Position numbers and translations under genes: made by a program. From contig JAGCFC010000170.1 of assembly GCA_017650325.1 (NCBI GenBank), forward strand, positions 1 through 53,229: a stretch of 53,229 nucleotides of DNA. The letters are read 5' to 3'. How positions within the stretch are numbered: position 1 is the first letter of the stretch; every line of letters starts with the position of its first letter. Positions 8,281 to 17,436 of the stretch are shown here, piece after piece. Under the pieces are notes generated by a model. The model did not search any database, was not told the origin of the DNA, and worked only from the letters and a program-made list of their open reading frames with translations. This DNA comes from Salinivirgaceae bacterium. Lineage in GTDB: Bacteria > Bacteroidota > Bacteroidia > Bacteroidales > SZUA-534.

Positions 8281-10749
8281 TCAATCTTTAAGTTCGAACA
8301 ATAATATTTCAACGCGGCGGTAATTCATCTCGTGCGTTGTACGGTCGTATTTGCCGTGCTCAGTCGATTCGCCGTGACCCTGGGTGATTATTTTCCGCCC
8401 GTCAACATTGTTCTCGAGCAGATATTTGAGCACGTTCTGCGCTCTCAACTGCGATAGGTTTATATTGTGGGTCCGCTCGCCTTGAGTGTCGGCATAGCCG
8501 TTGATCTCAGCACCGATTGAAGCGTTGTCTATAAGCAGGTCAATTATTTGCTGCAGTTCTTTTTTCGAACTTGCAGTCAGCGTGCTTTCATTGAGTTTAT
8601 AGTAAAGCGTGTGCTTATGGATAATTTTACGCTGATCGGGTTGTGAGACTTTGAACAGTGCGGGATTGGTGTTCTCCTGACGGTTGATGCTGCTTCTGTG
8701 GTTTCGCGTCGGAATTTCGAACCGGCTCAGGTCGATGGGGGAGGCTGTATAGAAAGTGTCCTGCCCAATGACATGCATCGAAACCGATTTGTTTTTGTTG
8801 CCGTCGGTGTAGAAGTGCGTTTCGGTCACCTTGTCCTTCTGCTTCGTGTTGGCGTCGAGAATGCTCAATGTGACAGAGTCGCTGGTGTTTATGGCATCTT
8901 CGATGAGCGAAAGCAGATCGTCGGTACTTTTTTTAAGTTTTTTCTGCTTATCCTTGTTGTTTGTCTGCGTGTTGTTGTAACTCAGCTTGTTAACAGTGTC
9001 CGATGTTTGGATAATGTTTTCCACCAGTTCAAGCAGATGCTCGTAGTAGATGGGCTGCTGAGGTGTGTTGTTGTTGGTTATAGAGTCGGCTTCCGAGGTT
9101 TTGTAAATGTCATAGAAGACGTTGTTCACCATCACTTCCTCGCCAATATCGCTGTTGTTCAGCTTGATAGGCTGCAGCGTTATTTCTTGGTATAGCTCAT
9201 AGAAGTAGTTCTGGTATGGAATGTGGATGTTTATAAGCTGCGGCATGAAATTCGGTGTCGATATCACAAGCTGATAGTTTTTTGCCGGAGGGAAAATCAT
9301 CAGGTATTTGCCAGGTTCAGTGTCGGGTGTGTACACATATTTCACCTGCTCGTGTGTGTTTTTGTCATACACTTTTATATCAACTTTAATCGGTTTTGGT
9401 GGTGTGCCAGCCAGAACTGTTCCTTTGACAAGTGTGAGAGGAATAGGATCTTTGTAGCCGACTTTCATTATGGTGTGGCGTCCGTACGAATTGTTTCTCG
9501 ATGTTGAAAAGTACCCGTATTCGCCGCTTGCGTTCAGTACAAATGTCAAGTCGTCGATGGTGGTGTTCGGAAAGCCCATGTTTTCAGGCTCAGTCCATTC
9601 TCCATTCACGCGTTTAGATTTGAAAATGTCTTTGTCGCCTATTGTGCTATGACCTTGTGAACTGAAAAAGAGTGTTTGTCCGTCATAATGGATGAATGGT
9701 GATTCTTCGTTGAATTTGGTGTTGACTTTGTCGCCAAGATTTACAGGCTCGTCCCATTCGCCTTTTTTGTTCAGTGTCGACACATATATGTCGTGTCCGC
9801 CAAAACCGCCCGGTCTGTCACTCACAAAATACAGCTTTGTCCCGTCTGGTGTTATGCTGGCCGCACCTTCGTAATACGGGGTGTTGATGTTCTTGTTAAG
9901 TTTCTTTATGTCGGTTATTGTTGTGCCGTGCAATAGTCCGGAGTAAATGTCCTGATTGAGACCTTCGCCAAGATTCAGAAAAACAGTGTGGCCGTCGGGT
10001 GAAATGCCTGCCAGTGTGGCACTCAGATGTTGCAGTTTGTGCTCAAGTTCAAGTGTTACCTTTTCAGGCTTTAACCATGTGTTGTTATCGTCCTTGACCG
10101 ACAGCATTATGCTTTTCGACGTCTCATATCCTTTGCCCACTCCGGTTTCGCGCATGAAGAGCATCATGCTCTCGTCGGCACTGATTAGCGGATTGTAGTC
10201 CGATTCGCCAGTATATAGCGACATTACAGGTTCGATATCGACTTTATATGGCTGTTCGGTAATGTTTATGGCGTTCTGACAGACACCAATCATCCGTTTG
10301 CAGTGGTTAATCTTGTTAAGGTCGGCTTTACCACTCTTGGCGGTTTTGTTTATGTATTTGTTGAACTCCTTTATGGCGTCCTCAAATCGGTATGCAACGT
10401 GGTACGCGTCGCCAAGATACCAGATGACATCGAGTGGTACAAGAGTTCCAGCCGATACATAGGCTTCTTCAAGATACTTGATTGATTTCTCTTTCTCGTA
10501 TCTCGATTTCAGATAGCAAAGGCCGATCTGGTACCGAAGGTTGATGTCGTCGATAATGGAGTCGAGTTGTATATAAATAGGTAATGCCTTTTCATATTGC
10601 CCGGCTTCAAAAAAGTTGTTGGCTGATTTAAGCAGTTTCCGTTCCGATTGAGAATATTGTGCAGCAGCACTTTGCACCACCAACGCAAGCACAAGGCAGC
10701 AGGTGATTCTCAGCCATATGGTATGGGATTTTTTTTTGTTACATATCAT
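8281..10749 (-). CDS. TPR-PD40-OmpA envelope protein (YfiB-like position)
   Basis: The 822-residue protein has a Sec signal peptide (cleavage near SAAAQ), with no clear lipobox. TPR-like helices fill residues 35-160. A PD40/WD40-like propeller follows, with repeats such as LISADESMMLFMRE, TPDGTKLYFVSDRPGG and HYDGQTLFFSSQGH. A carboxypeptidase-regulatory-like domain comes next, then a charged linker, then a C-terminal OmpA peptidoglycan-binding domain with NGYADTQGERTHN and NYRRVEI, the Asp and Arg that hold diaminopimelate. It should sit in the periplasm or outer membrane, tethered to peptidoglycan. It heads the minus-strand run OmpA/YfiR/kinase/STAS. The architecture resembles PorE of the type IX secretion system, and a paralogue lies at 12780-14825, so assignment to either role is open. 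Confidence 0.88.
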   Translation of the reverse strand: MICNKKKSHTIWLRITCCLVLALVVQSAAAQYSQSERKLLKSANNFFEAGQYEKALPIYIQLDSIIDDINLRYQIGLCYLKSRYEKEKSIKYLEEAYVSAGTLVPLDVIWYLGDAYHVAYRFEDAIKEFNKYINKTAKSGKADLNKINHCKRMIGVCQNAINITEQPYKVDIEPVMSLYTGESDYNPLISADESMMLFMRETGVGKGYETSKSIMLSVKDDNNTWLKPEKVTLELEHKLQHLSATLAGISPDGHTVFLNLGEGLNQDIYSGLLHGTTITDIKKLNKNINTPYYEGAASITPDGTKLYFVSDRPGGFGGHDIYVSTLNKKGEWDEPVNLGDKVNTKFNEESPFIHYDGQTLFFSSQGHSTIGDKDIFKSKRVNGEWTEPENMGFPNTTIDDLTFVLNASGEYGYFSTSRNNSYGRHTIMKVGYKDPIPLTLVKGTVLAGTPPKPIKVDIKVYDKNTHEQVKYVYTPDTEPGKYLMIFPPAKNYQLVISTPNFMPQLINIHIPYQNYFYELYQEITLQPIKLNNSDIGEEVMVNNVFYDIYKTSEADSITNNNTPQQPIYYEHLLELVENIIQTSDTVNKLSYNNTQTNNKDKQKKLKKSTDDLLSLIEDAINTSDSVTLSILDANTKQKDKVTETHFYTDGNKNKSVSMHVIGQDTFYTASPIDLSRFEIPTRNHRSSINRQENTNPALFKVSQPDQRKIIHKHTLYYKLNESTLTASSKKELQQIIDLLIDNASIGAEINGYADTQGERTHNINLSQLRAQNVLKYLLENNVDGRKIITQGHGESTEHGKYDRTTHEMNYRRVEILLFELKD

Positions 10750-10808
10750 AGCCCTGTTTTATTTGTGTGTAACACTCAAAATTACTTTTTTTAAAGTTCG
10801 GAGCAAAC

Positions 10809-11624
10809 ATGATTTTACGTTTTGTTATGTATTTTTTCAATAACCTAATAAACAGACTATTCCGCGCCGACTCTTTGGATGTTGCGGCGAGAAGGGCCGG
10901 ATATGTCAGCGACCAAATGGGTATCAGATCGCGTTTTTTGCGTGAAAATACCAATTGGCAGTCGCATCTCGACAATACCCGAAATTTCATTGTCGAGGCG
11001 GCTAATCAGCTGACGATTCGGAAGTCGGTGGCGGTGCTTGGCAGTGGATGGCTTTATGATGTTCCTCTTGAACAATTGTCGCAAATGTTTGATTCAGTAA
11101 CACTTGTCGATATTGTACATCCAGAGCCGGTGAGGCAGAAAGCGAGTCGTATGCCTAATGTCACTTTGCTCTGCGCCGATTTGACGGGCGGTGCGGTGAT
11201 GGCAGCCACTCAATCGGAGTCATTCAGTCAGTTTGTCGATTGGTTGCCAAATGCTGCGCCTTCTGTCAGTTTCGACAATTTCGACCTTGTGGTGTCTGTC
11301 AATCTGCTTAATCAGCTCGATATTATTTTGTGCGACTATCTGAAAAAACGATTCGGGGTTTCCGATTCCGAACTGTTGCCCGTCAGACAAACTGTGCAGC
11401 AGCAGCATATCAGCTGGCTCCCTAAAAATCATTCGTGTCTCATAACCGATTATTTGCAGATTGACAAGCCGGTTGGTGGCGAACCTCCTGTGGAGACCAG
11501 GTTGCTGTTTGCTGATCTTTCCGATTTGCCTCCGTTCAAGGAATGGGAGTGGGTTTTTGACACCAGTCAGCGCTATTCTGTAAAAAATAATACCTATTTT
11601 AAGGTGATGGCCGTTTGTTTTTGA
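10809..11624 (+). CDS. Unrecognised protein with a methyltransferase-like Rossmann core
   Basis: I do not recognise this 271-residue protein by family. Residues about 75-105 read VAVLGSGWLYDVPLEQL followed by VTLVDIVHPEPV. That is a glycine-rich loop and an acidic end of strand beta-2, as in class I S-adenosylmethionine methyltransferases. NVTLLCADLTG and FDLVVSVNLLNQL fit the next two core strands. There is no signal peptide, so it is cytosolic. It is transcribed divergently from the OmpA-YfiR-kinase run, with only 59 bases between the two starts, so the promoters overlap or are shared. The substrate is unknown, and a catalytically inactive Rossmann protein is also possible. Confidence 0.6.
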   Translation: MILRFVMYFFNNLINRLFRADSLDVAARRAGYVSDQMGIRSRFLRENTNWQSHLDNTRNFIVEAANQLTIRKSVAVLGSGWLYDVPLEQLSQMFDSVTLVDIVHPEPVRQKASRMPNVTLLCADLTGGAVMAATQSESFSQFVDWLPNAAPSVSFDNFDLVVSVNLLNQLDIILCDYLKKRFGVSDSELLPVRQTVQQQHISWLPKNHSCLITDYLQIDKPVGGEPPVETRLLFADLSDLPPFKEWEWVFDTSQRYSVKNNTYFKVMAVCF

Positions 11625-11644
11625 CAATGGACTTTGTATCTTAG
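11614..11644 (+). promoter_or_regulatory. Bacteroidota-type promoter for the TPR/PD40-OmpA genes
   Basis: A -33 box TTTG (11614-11617) is separated by exactly 19 bases from TATCTTAG (11637-11644). The consensus of the primary sigma factor in this phylum is TTTG-N19-21-TAnnTTTG, so one base of the -7 box differs. The -33 box overlaps the last codons of the preceding gene. The leader to the ATG at 11709 is about 55 bases. Confidence 0.5.
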
Positions 11645-11708
11645 CCTTTTATATTGGCTGGCTTTCGGGCTTGCCTCAATATTGTGTAAATGATTAAAAA
11701 TTAATGCA

Positions 11709-12764
11709 ATGAGATTTAAAACAATTTCTTTGGCAGTCGGTTTGGCGTTCTGTTTAAGCGGATATGCCCAAAATCCTGCAGGCAAAGACACAACACTCGT
11801 TATTGCTGGCAATCAGGATGCCGAGGTCGCTTTCAACGAAGGTAACGATTTTGTTGCCCAACGTAATTTTCAAGAGGCCATAACAAGCTTCACAAAAGCC
11901 TTGTCGTTCAATCCTCAATTCACAAAGGCCATGGTAAACCGTGGGTTCGCAAAGTCGGAGCTGGCTGATTACAGTGGTGCCATAACCGATTTTACTATGG
12001 CAATCGAACTCGAAGAGTCGGCTGTCGCCTATTATGGACGCGGTCTGGCTTATTTCAACCAAAATAATTCGAGTGACGCGCTGACAGATTTCGAACTTGC
12101 CATCAAGGCTGGATACAACGAGGCAAAGGTTTATTATTATGCCGGTGTGGCCAATTTTGAGTGCGGAAACTATGAGGAGAGTGTCAACAACCTCACGCTC
12201 TCAATCACATTCGATGGCAATAACGCTCAAGCTTACAACGATCGAGGCAGTGCCAAACGTATGAAAGAAGACTACGATGGCGCTATTGCCGATTATCAGA
12301 CTGCCATTAAGATTGACCCGAAACTGGCTACGGCCTACAACAATCTTGCAAGCGCACTGCTTAAAAAGGGCAATGTCGATGATGCCATCAGCAATTACGG
12401 ATTGGCTATAGGTCTCGATTCTGAATATTTTATCGCTTACAACAATCGCGCCCGCGCAAAATTCGAGAAAAACGATTTCGACGGCATGATTGCTGATTGC
12501 CAGAAGGCCATTCAAATAAATCCCGAGTATGCCTACGCCTATAATAATATAGGAATAGCACAGATGAAAAAGAAAGATTACGAGGCAGCATACCGTTCGT
12601 TCAGCGACGCCATTAAGATCAATCCGAATTTTGCCGAAGCATATCTTAACCGTGGCAGTTGCCAGGAGATGCAGCGCAAGTTTGACGAGGCTGTCGCCGA
12701 CTGGCGCAAAGCCTATGAACTTGGCATAACTAAGGCCAGAAACTACATTTCGTTTTATGAATAA
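11709..12764 (+). CDS. Secreted TPR-repeat protein
   Basis: The 351-residue protein has a signal peptide (MRFKTISLAVGLAFCLSGYAQ) and then about nine tandem 34-residue TPR units. Typical units contain NRGFAKSELADYSGAITDF, YNNLASALLKKG and YNNIGIAQMKKKDYEAAY. It should be a periplasmic or surface-anchored scaffold. The gene is followed 15 bases later by the PD40-OmpA gene and both end at one terminator, so they form a two-gene operon. TPR plus PD40/OmpA combinations occur in envelope-spanning machines such as type IX secretion and gliding complexes, but no PorLMN or SprA genes are nearby. Its partner is most likely the OmpA protein next door. Confidence 0.85.
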   Translation: MRFKTISLAVGLAFCLSGYAQNPAGKDTTLVIAGNQDAEVAFNEGNDFVAQRNFQEAITSFTKALSFNPQFTKAMVNRGFAKSELADYSGAITDFTMAIELEESAVAYYGRGLAYFNQNNSSDALTDFELAIKAGYNEAKVYYYAGVANFECGNYEESVNNLTLSITFDGNNAQAYNDRGSAKRMKEDYDGAIADYQTAIKIDPKLATAYNNLASALLKKGNVDDAISNYGLAIGLDSEYFIAYNNRARAKFEKNDFDGMIADCQKAIQINPEYAYAYNNIGIAQMKKKDYEAAYRSFSDAIKINPNFAEAYLNRGSCQEMQRKFDEAVADWRKAYELGITKARNYISFYE

Positions 12765-12779
12765 TTTTCAAAGTTGACT

Positions 12780-14825
12780 ATGAAACGCTTATATATTATT
12801 ATTGTGGCATTGGCCTGCAGCACTTCTGCATTCAGCCAGGATATTCCGTTTGACAAGAACTATTTTCAAAACCAGAAAGACGCCTTTAAAGAGGCTAATA
12901 ACAGCCTGAAAGACGGTGAGTCGTATTTCAGCAAAGAGTATTATTACGAGGCTTTGCAGTATTATCTTGAGGCACATAAGTTTAACCCAAACTATTCGCT
13001 GCTCAACTATCGCATAGGAGTGTGCTATATGAATCTGCCGATGAAGTACAAAAGCATCGACTTCTTTGAGAAAGCATATCAATTACGTCGCGACGTGGCT
13101 GACGACATTCACTACATGCTGGCTCGCGGCTACCATCTTAATGGTCAGTACGACAAGGCGATAGGGGAATACAAGGCTCATATGGCCGTTCTTACTCCGA
13201 CTGAGGCTCCTGAAATGAAGCCGCAGCTTGAAAAACTGATTGCTGAATGCGAGTTCGGAAAACAGTTGATGGAAAATCCGGCACGCGCCTTCATCGATAA
13301 CATTGGCTCTGTGCTGAACTCTCGTTTCAATGACCATAGCCCGCTTATCTCTGCCGATGAATCAATGATGATTTTCACCTCGACACGAAACAACGGTCGT
13401 TCGATGAGTCTCGATGACGGACAATATGACGAGGATATCTACATCAGTTACAATGAAAAGAAAAACTGGCAGGTTCCAAGTGAGATAGGAGAACCAATCA
13501 ATACCCAGTACGATGATGCAACCGTTGGCTTGTTCCCTGATGGTCAGCAACTGCTTATCTACAACGGCCGTAAAGGCAGTGGCGATATTGAGATGTGCTC
13601 ACTGAAAGGAACCAAGTGGGAATATCCTAAATCAATGCCTAAGCCTATCAACTCTGAGTATCGCGAGACATCGGCATGTTTCTCACCCGACGGACGCCGG
13701 ATTTATTTCGTCAGCGACCGACCAGGTGGATATGGTGGAACTGACATCTACGTGTGCACCCGCACTGCAAAGGATAAATGGGGTGAGGCTGTCAATCTTG
13801 GACCAATAATTAACACTCAGTACGACGAAGAGGCTGTGTTTATGCACCCTGACGGACGTACATTGTATTTCAGTTCACGCGGACATAACACCATGGGCGG
13901 CTATGATATTTTCATGTCGCAGATGGACGATAAAGGCAATTGGTCGGAGCCGGTTAATCTCGGTTACCCGATTAACTCGCCCGACAATGACCTCTGTTTT
14001 GTAATATCAGCCAATGGCCGACACGGATATTGCAGCAGCGTGCGTCCTGAAGGTTCTGGAGGTCTCGACATCTATCGAATGACATTCCTTGGCCCCGAAA
14101 AGCCATACACTCTGTCGGGTGAGGACAACTTGATTTCGGCGCGTTCGCAGCCGGTTTCCGACATGGTTATGGAGGCTTCGGTCGAACTGGTTACAATCCG
14201 CCTGACAATTGTTAAGGGTATTGTTCGCGATGCCATAAGCAACGAGCCGGTAAGCGCTACTATCGATATCGTCGATAACGAGAAGAATGAGGTTATTTTC
14301 ACATCGCAGACCAACTCGGCAACAGGTAAGTTCCTTGTTTCGCTGCCTTCGGGTAAGAACTATGGCTTGATGGTGAGAGCCGACAACTATCTGTTCCACT
14401 CTGAGAACTTTGATATCCCGGCAGCAACCGAGTATCAGGAGATTGAAAAAGACATTGCTCTCAATAACATCAAAAAGGACGTGAAGATTATCCTTAAGAA
14501 CGTGTTCTTCGAGACAGGCAGCGCCAAACTGAAACCGACATCGTATGCCGAGCTTGGTCGTTTGACAAAACTTATGAGCGAAATTCCCGCTTTGCGTATT
14601 GAGATTTCCGGACACACTGACAATCAGGGCAGTAAGGCAACTAACCAACGTCTGTCGGAGGCTCGCGCCAAATCGGTTGTCGATTTCTTGATTTCAGAGG
14701 GTGTTGATGCAAGCCGTTTGGAGTACAAAGGTTATGCGTTCGACCAGCCGGTTGCCGACAATGCCACCAAAGAGGGTAGGGCAATGAACCGCCGTGTTGA
14801 GTTCAAGGTTTTGAGTACTGAATAA
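12780..14825 (+). CDS. PorE-like TPR-PD40-CRD-OmpA envelope protein
   Basis: I use the ATG at 12780; a TTG two codons upstream is less likely. The 681-residue protein has a signal sequence (MKRLYIIIVALACSTSAFSQ). An N-terminal TPR region (about 30-150) is followed by a PD40 propeller (about 165-420) with SPDGRRIYFVSDRPGGYGG and HPDGRTLYFSSRGHN blades. A regulatory-like beta-sandwich (VKGIVRDAISNEPVSA) precedes a C-terminal OmpA domain with ISGHTDNQGSKATNQRLSEAR and NRRVEFKV. This order matches PorE, the peptidoglycan-anchored component of type IX secretion, and also the paralogue at 8281-10749. A hairpin terminator follows directly. Other PorE-like proteins of unknown role are common in this phylum, so the T9SS role is only one option. 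Confidence 0.87.
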   Translation: MKRLYIIIVALACSTSAFSQDIPFDKNYFQNQKDAFKEANNSLKDGESYFSKEYYYEALQYYLEAHKFNPNYSLLNYRIGVCYMNLPMKYKSIDFFEKAYQLRRDVADDIHYMLARGYHLNGQYDKAIGEYKAHMAVLTPTEAPEMKPQLEKLIAECEFGKQLMENPARAFIDNIGSVLNSRFNDHSPLISADESMMIFTSTRNNGRSMSLDDGQYDEDIYISYNEKKNWQVPSEIGEPINTQYDDATVGLFPDGQQLLIYNGRKGSGDIEMCSLKGTKWEYPKSMPKPINSEYRETSACFSPDGRRIYFVSDRPGGYGGTDIYVCTRTAKDKWGEAVNLGPIINTQYDEEAVFMHPDGRTLYFSSRGHNTMGGYDIFMSQMDDKGNWSEPVNLGYPINSPDNDLCFVISANGRHGYCSSVRPEGSGGLDIYRMTFLGPEKPYTLSGEDNLISARSQPVSDMVMEASVELVTIRLTIVKGIVRDAISNEPVSATIDIVDNEKNEVIFTSQTNSATGKFLVSLPSGKNYGLMVRADNYLFHSENFDIPAATEYQEIEKDIALNNIKKDVKIILKNVFFETGSAKLKPTSYAELGRLTKLMSEIPALRIEISGHTDNQGSKATNQRLSEARAKSVVDFLISEGVDASRLEYKGYAFDQPVADNATKEGRAMNRRVEFKVLSTE

Positions 14826-14837
14826 AACGAAGAATTC

Positions 14838-14875
14838 CAGAATGCGTCTCTGAACGGACGCATTCTGTCTTTTTG
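14838..14875 (+). terminator. Rho-independent terminator after the PorE-like gene
   Basis: A perfect 11-base-pair stem (CAGAATGCGTC with GACGCATTCTG) with an 8-base loop is followed by TCTTTTTG. It lies 12 bases after the stop at 14825 and just 9 bases before the ktrB start, so ktrB must be served by read-through or by a promoter inside this stretch. Confidence 0.88.
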
Positions 14876-14884
14876 TGACTGATA

Positions 14885-16711
14885 ATGGGCAGCAAATTTT
14901 TGTTCAGGCTTAAGGAGCGTTTTTTCAAGAGTTACTTTATTGTACAAGACTCACTGCTGAAGATTTACCGTGTGGTAGCTTCGTTGTGCAATATTGTAAT
15001 TCTGATCTGCAGTTTGCTGTTTGCCACCTTGCTGATAGCGAGGCTTGGATTCTATCATCATCAGATTGTCCAGGACAATGTCGATGTCCTTATAGGTAAG
15101 ATATTTATTGTCACATATATAGCCAAATATGTGCATGATATCTATATGTTGGTTAGTCGCAAAATTCTGCCGCGGTTGATTGATATACTGATATTTATCG
15201 TCTGCACGGTGGTGTTTTTGCCCAACGTTCATACTTTTTCTGCCGATTTTGCGGGGAATTCATTCATGTCGAGTTTCCCGCCAGTGGCAACAGCCATGGG
15301 ACTGATTCTGGTCGCAGACTTCTACAAAGTCGCGAAAGTGATATCGTCGATGAAGATGTCGCCGCCGTTGCTTTTCGCCTTCAGTTTTATTGTGATGATA
15401 TTCGTGGGGTCGGGCTTGCTGATGCTGCCTAATGTTCATTCGGGTAGCATAACCTATTTCCAAGCGTTGTTTACCTCAGCAAGCGCCATTTGCGTTTCAG
15501 GATTGTCGGTAATCGATTTAACTGAAATACTGACATTTAAAGGTAATGTCATATTGCTGTTCCTTTTTCAGATAGGCGGTTTGGGCGTAATGGCTTTCAC
15601 GGGTTTGTTCGCATTCGCATTCACAGGTACGGTGTCATTCAAAGACCGCATTCTGCTTAAAGACATGTTTTCGTCCGACACTATGGGCGACATCTTTTCG
15701 TTCATAGCTAAAATGCTGTCAATCACCTTGCTGTTTGAGTCAATTGGGGCGGTTGCAATATATTTAAGCATAAGCGACAGTAATATTCAAAACCCGATAT
15801 TTTTCTCGATATTCCATTCTGTATCAGCGTTTTGTAACTGCGGAATATCAACATTGCCCGATGGTTTTGCAAATCCGGCTGTGGCTGGAAACAATACACT
15901 TCTGATGCTGATAGCCATACTTGCAACGTTTGGCGGCATTGGTTTCCCTGTGTTGATTGCTCTTTATTCATCGATACGCAACCGGACAATCAAGTTGCTG
16001 CACATTTCGGTCGACCGCCGCAGCATTGCCCGTCTTGTAGGGACCGATATGTCTACACATATTGCCATGATTGCCACATTAGGCATTCTTGTGGTTGGCA
16101 CTGTCAGTTATTATTTTCTTGAGCTTGGCAACACATTAGCCTACGACTCTGAATCGTCGCGTTGGGTTAAATCGTTCTTCTGTTGTGCCACGGCACGTAC
16201 AGCAGGTTTCAATGTGTCGGATATCAGCTGCTGGAGTAGCGCCACAATGGCTCTAATGATTGGTATTATGTGGATTGGTGCGTCACCAGGTTCGACTGGA
16301 GGCGGTATTAAAACCACCACATTCGCACTTGCGCTCTGCTCTATTGTAAGTTTCATTCGGGGTAACCGTTATATCGAAATAGGTTACCATCGTATTGGTT
16401 TTGAGACGATTTCGCGTGTATTGGTGTTGGTTACCATGTCACTGCTGATTATCTTTGTCGCATTTATACTATTTTCATTTTTCGAGCCGGACAAGAATCC
16501 GTTCACGTTGTTTTTCGATACGGTTTCGATGTATAGCACAACGGGATTGTCTCTGTCGGGTACGGCAAGTTTGTCTACACCATCGCAGGTGCTCACAATG
16601 GTTATGATGTTCCTTGGTAGGGTTGGACCGCTTACGCTGTTGTCGGGCATTTTTGTGTCGCGCAAGGCAAAATATGCGAAATATCCATATAAAAACTTGA
16701 CTATTAACTAA
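14885..16711 (+). CDS. TrkH/KtrB-family potassium transporter subunit
   Basis: The 608-residue polytopic protein carries the four pore-loop filters of the TrkH/KtrB/HKT family: SAICVSGLSV, SAFCNCGIS, ARTAGFNV and SMYSTTGLSL. Each contains the selectivity glycine. The GASPGSTGGGIKT gate loop is also present. The N-terminal 130 residues add about four hydrophobic segments before the first pore unit, longer than Bacillus KtrB. It imports potassium across the inner membrane, driven or gated by ions and by its cytosolic RCK partner. That partner is encoded 27 bases downstream. Whether sodium or protons are coupled cannot be read from the sequence. Confidence 0.92.
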   Translation: MGSKFLFRLKERFFKSYFIVQDSLLKIYRVVASLCNIVILICSLLFATLLIARLGFYHHQIVQDNVDVLIGKIFIVTYIAKYVHDIYMLVSRKILPRLIDILIFIVCTVVFLPNVHTFSADFAGNSFMSSFPPVATAMGLILVADFYKVAKVISSMKMSPPLLFAFSFIVMIFVGSGLLMLPNVHSGSITYFQALFTSASAICVSGLSVIDLTEILTFKGNVILLFLFQIGGLGVMAFTGLFAFAFTGTVSFKDRILLKDMFSSDTMGDIFSFIAKMLSITLLFESIGAVAIYLSISDSNIQNPIFFSIFHSVSAFCNCGISTLPDGFANPAVAGNNTLLMLIAILATFGGIGFPVLIALYSSIRNRTIKLLHISVDRRSIARLVGTDMSTHIAMIATLGILVVGTVSYYFLELGNTLAYDSESSRWVKSFFCCATARTAGFNVSDISCWSSATMALMIGIMWIGASPGSTGGGIKTTTFALALCSIVSFIRGNRYIEIGYHRIGFETISRVLVLVTMSLLIIFVAFILFSFFEPDKNPFTLFFDTVSMYSTTGLSLSGTASLSTPSQVLTMVMMFLGRVGPLTLLSGIFVSRKAKYAKYPYKNLTIN

Positions 16712-16738
16712 TTAGAAAACGATAAAAACAGGTAGAAT

Positions 16739-17416
16739 ATGAAGTTTATTGTTATCGGATTGGGCTACTTCGGCTCAACATTGGCAATTAGCCTGACTGA
16801 GCAGGGGCATGAGGTTATCGGTATCGACAACAAGTTTGAACGTGTCGATGAACTGAAGAATCAGATTGGAAACGTGATGGAGATGGACACAACCAACGAA
16901 AATGCGGTTAAGACATTACCATTAAACGATACCGATGCGGTGATTGTAGCCATTGGCGAAGATGTCGGTTCGTCGATTCTCACACTGTCGATATTGAAAA
17001 AACTGAATGCCAACAACATTATAGGCCGCATTATCAGTCCGATGCACAAGAGCATTCTCAATCAGATTGGAATTGAAAACACTGTTCATCCGGAATCGGA
17101 AACGGCAATAGCTATAAGCTTGCAGTTGCAGGTTAAGAATGCTTTGAAAATCACCGAGATAGATGCGAATAATGTGATTGTGGAGTTCAAGGTGCCGCAG
17201 AAGTACGTTTCGCATACGCTCGAAACCGCCAATCTCGAAACACGATTCAAACTGAAGACTGTTGCCATCAAATCGTTAGGAAAGAAGGGGCTTATCACTC
17301 GAGAGCATACTGTAACAACTCTTTCGCCTGACAACAATTATATTTTCAAGGAGAACGATGTGATTATTGTAGCCGGACTGCTCGAAAATATGAAGAAGTT
17401 CGCTGCGGAGCAGTAA
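16739..17416 (+). CDS. TrkA/KtrA-family RCK regulator of potassium uptake
   Basis: The 225-residue cytosolic protein has an RCK-N Rossmann domain: GLGYFGSTLA is the nucleotide loop and GIDNKFERVDEL ends in the acidic residue that binds ribose. An RCK-C domain follows (about 140-220, ending NDVIIVAGLLENMKKF). That single RCK-N/RCK-C layout is KtrA/TrkA-N size, not the double TrkA of enterobacteria. Such proteins form octameric rings that bind ATP/ADP or NAD(H), or c-di-AMP in some phyla, and gate the KtrB-type channel. It follows the transporter gene by 27 bases and ends before a strong terminator. Confidence 0.92.
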   Translation: MKFIVIGLGYFGSTLAISLTEQGHEVIGIDNKFERVDELKNQIGNVMEMDTTNENAVKTLPLNDTDAVIVAIGEDVGSSILTLSILKKLNANNIIGRIISPMHKSILNQIGIENTVHPESETAIAISLQLQVKNALKITEIDANNVIVEFKVPQKYVSHTLETANLETRFKLKTVAIKSLGKKGLITREHTVTTLSPDNNYIFKENDVIIVAGLLENMKKFAAEQ

Positions 17417-17436
17417 ACTATAAATTTTGCAAAAAT

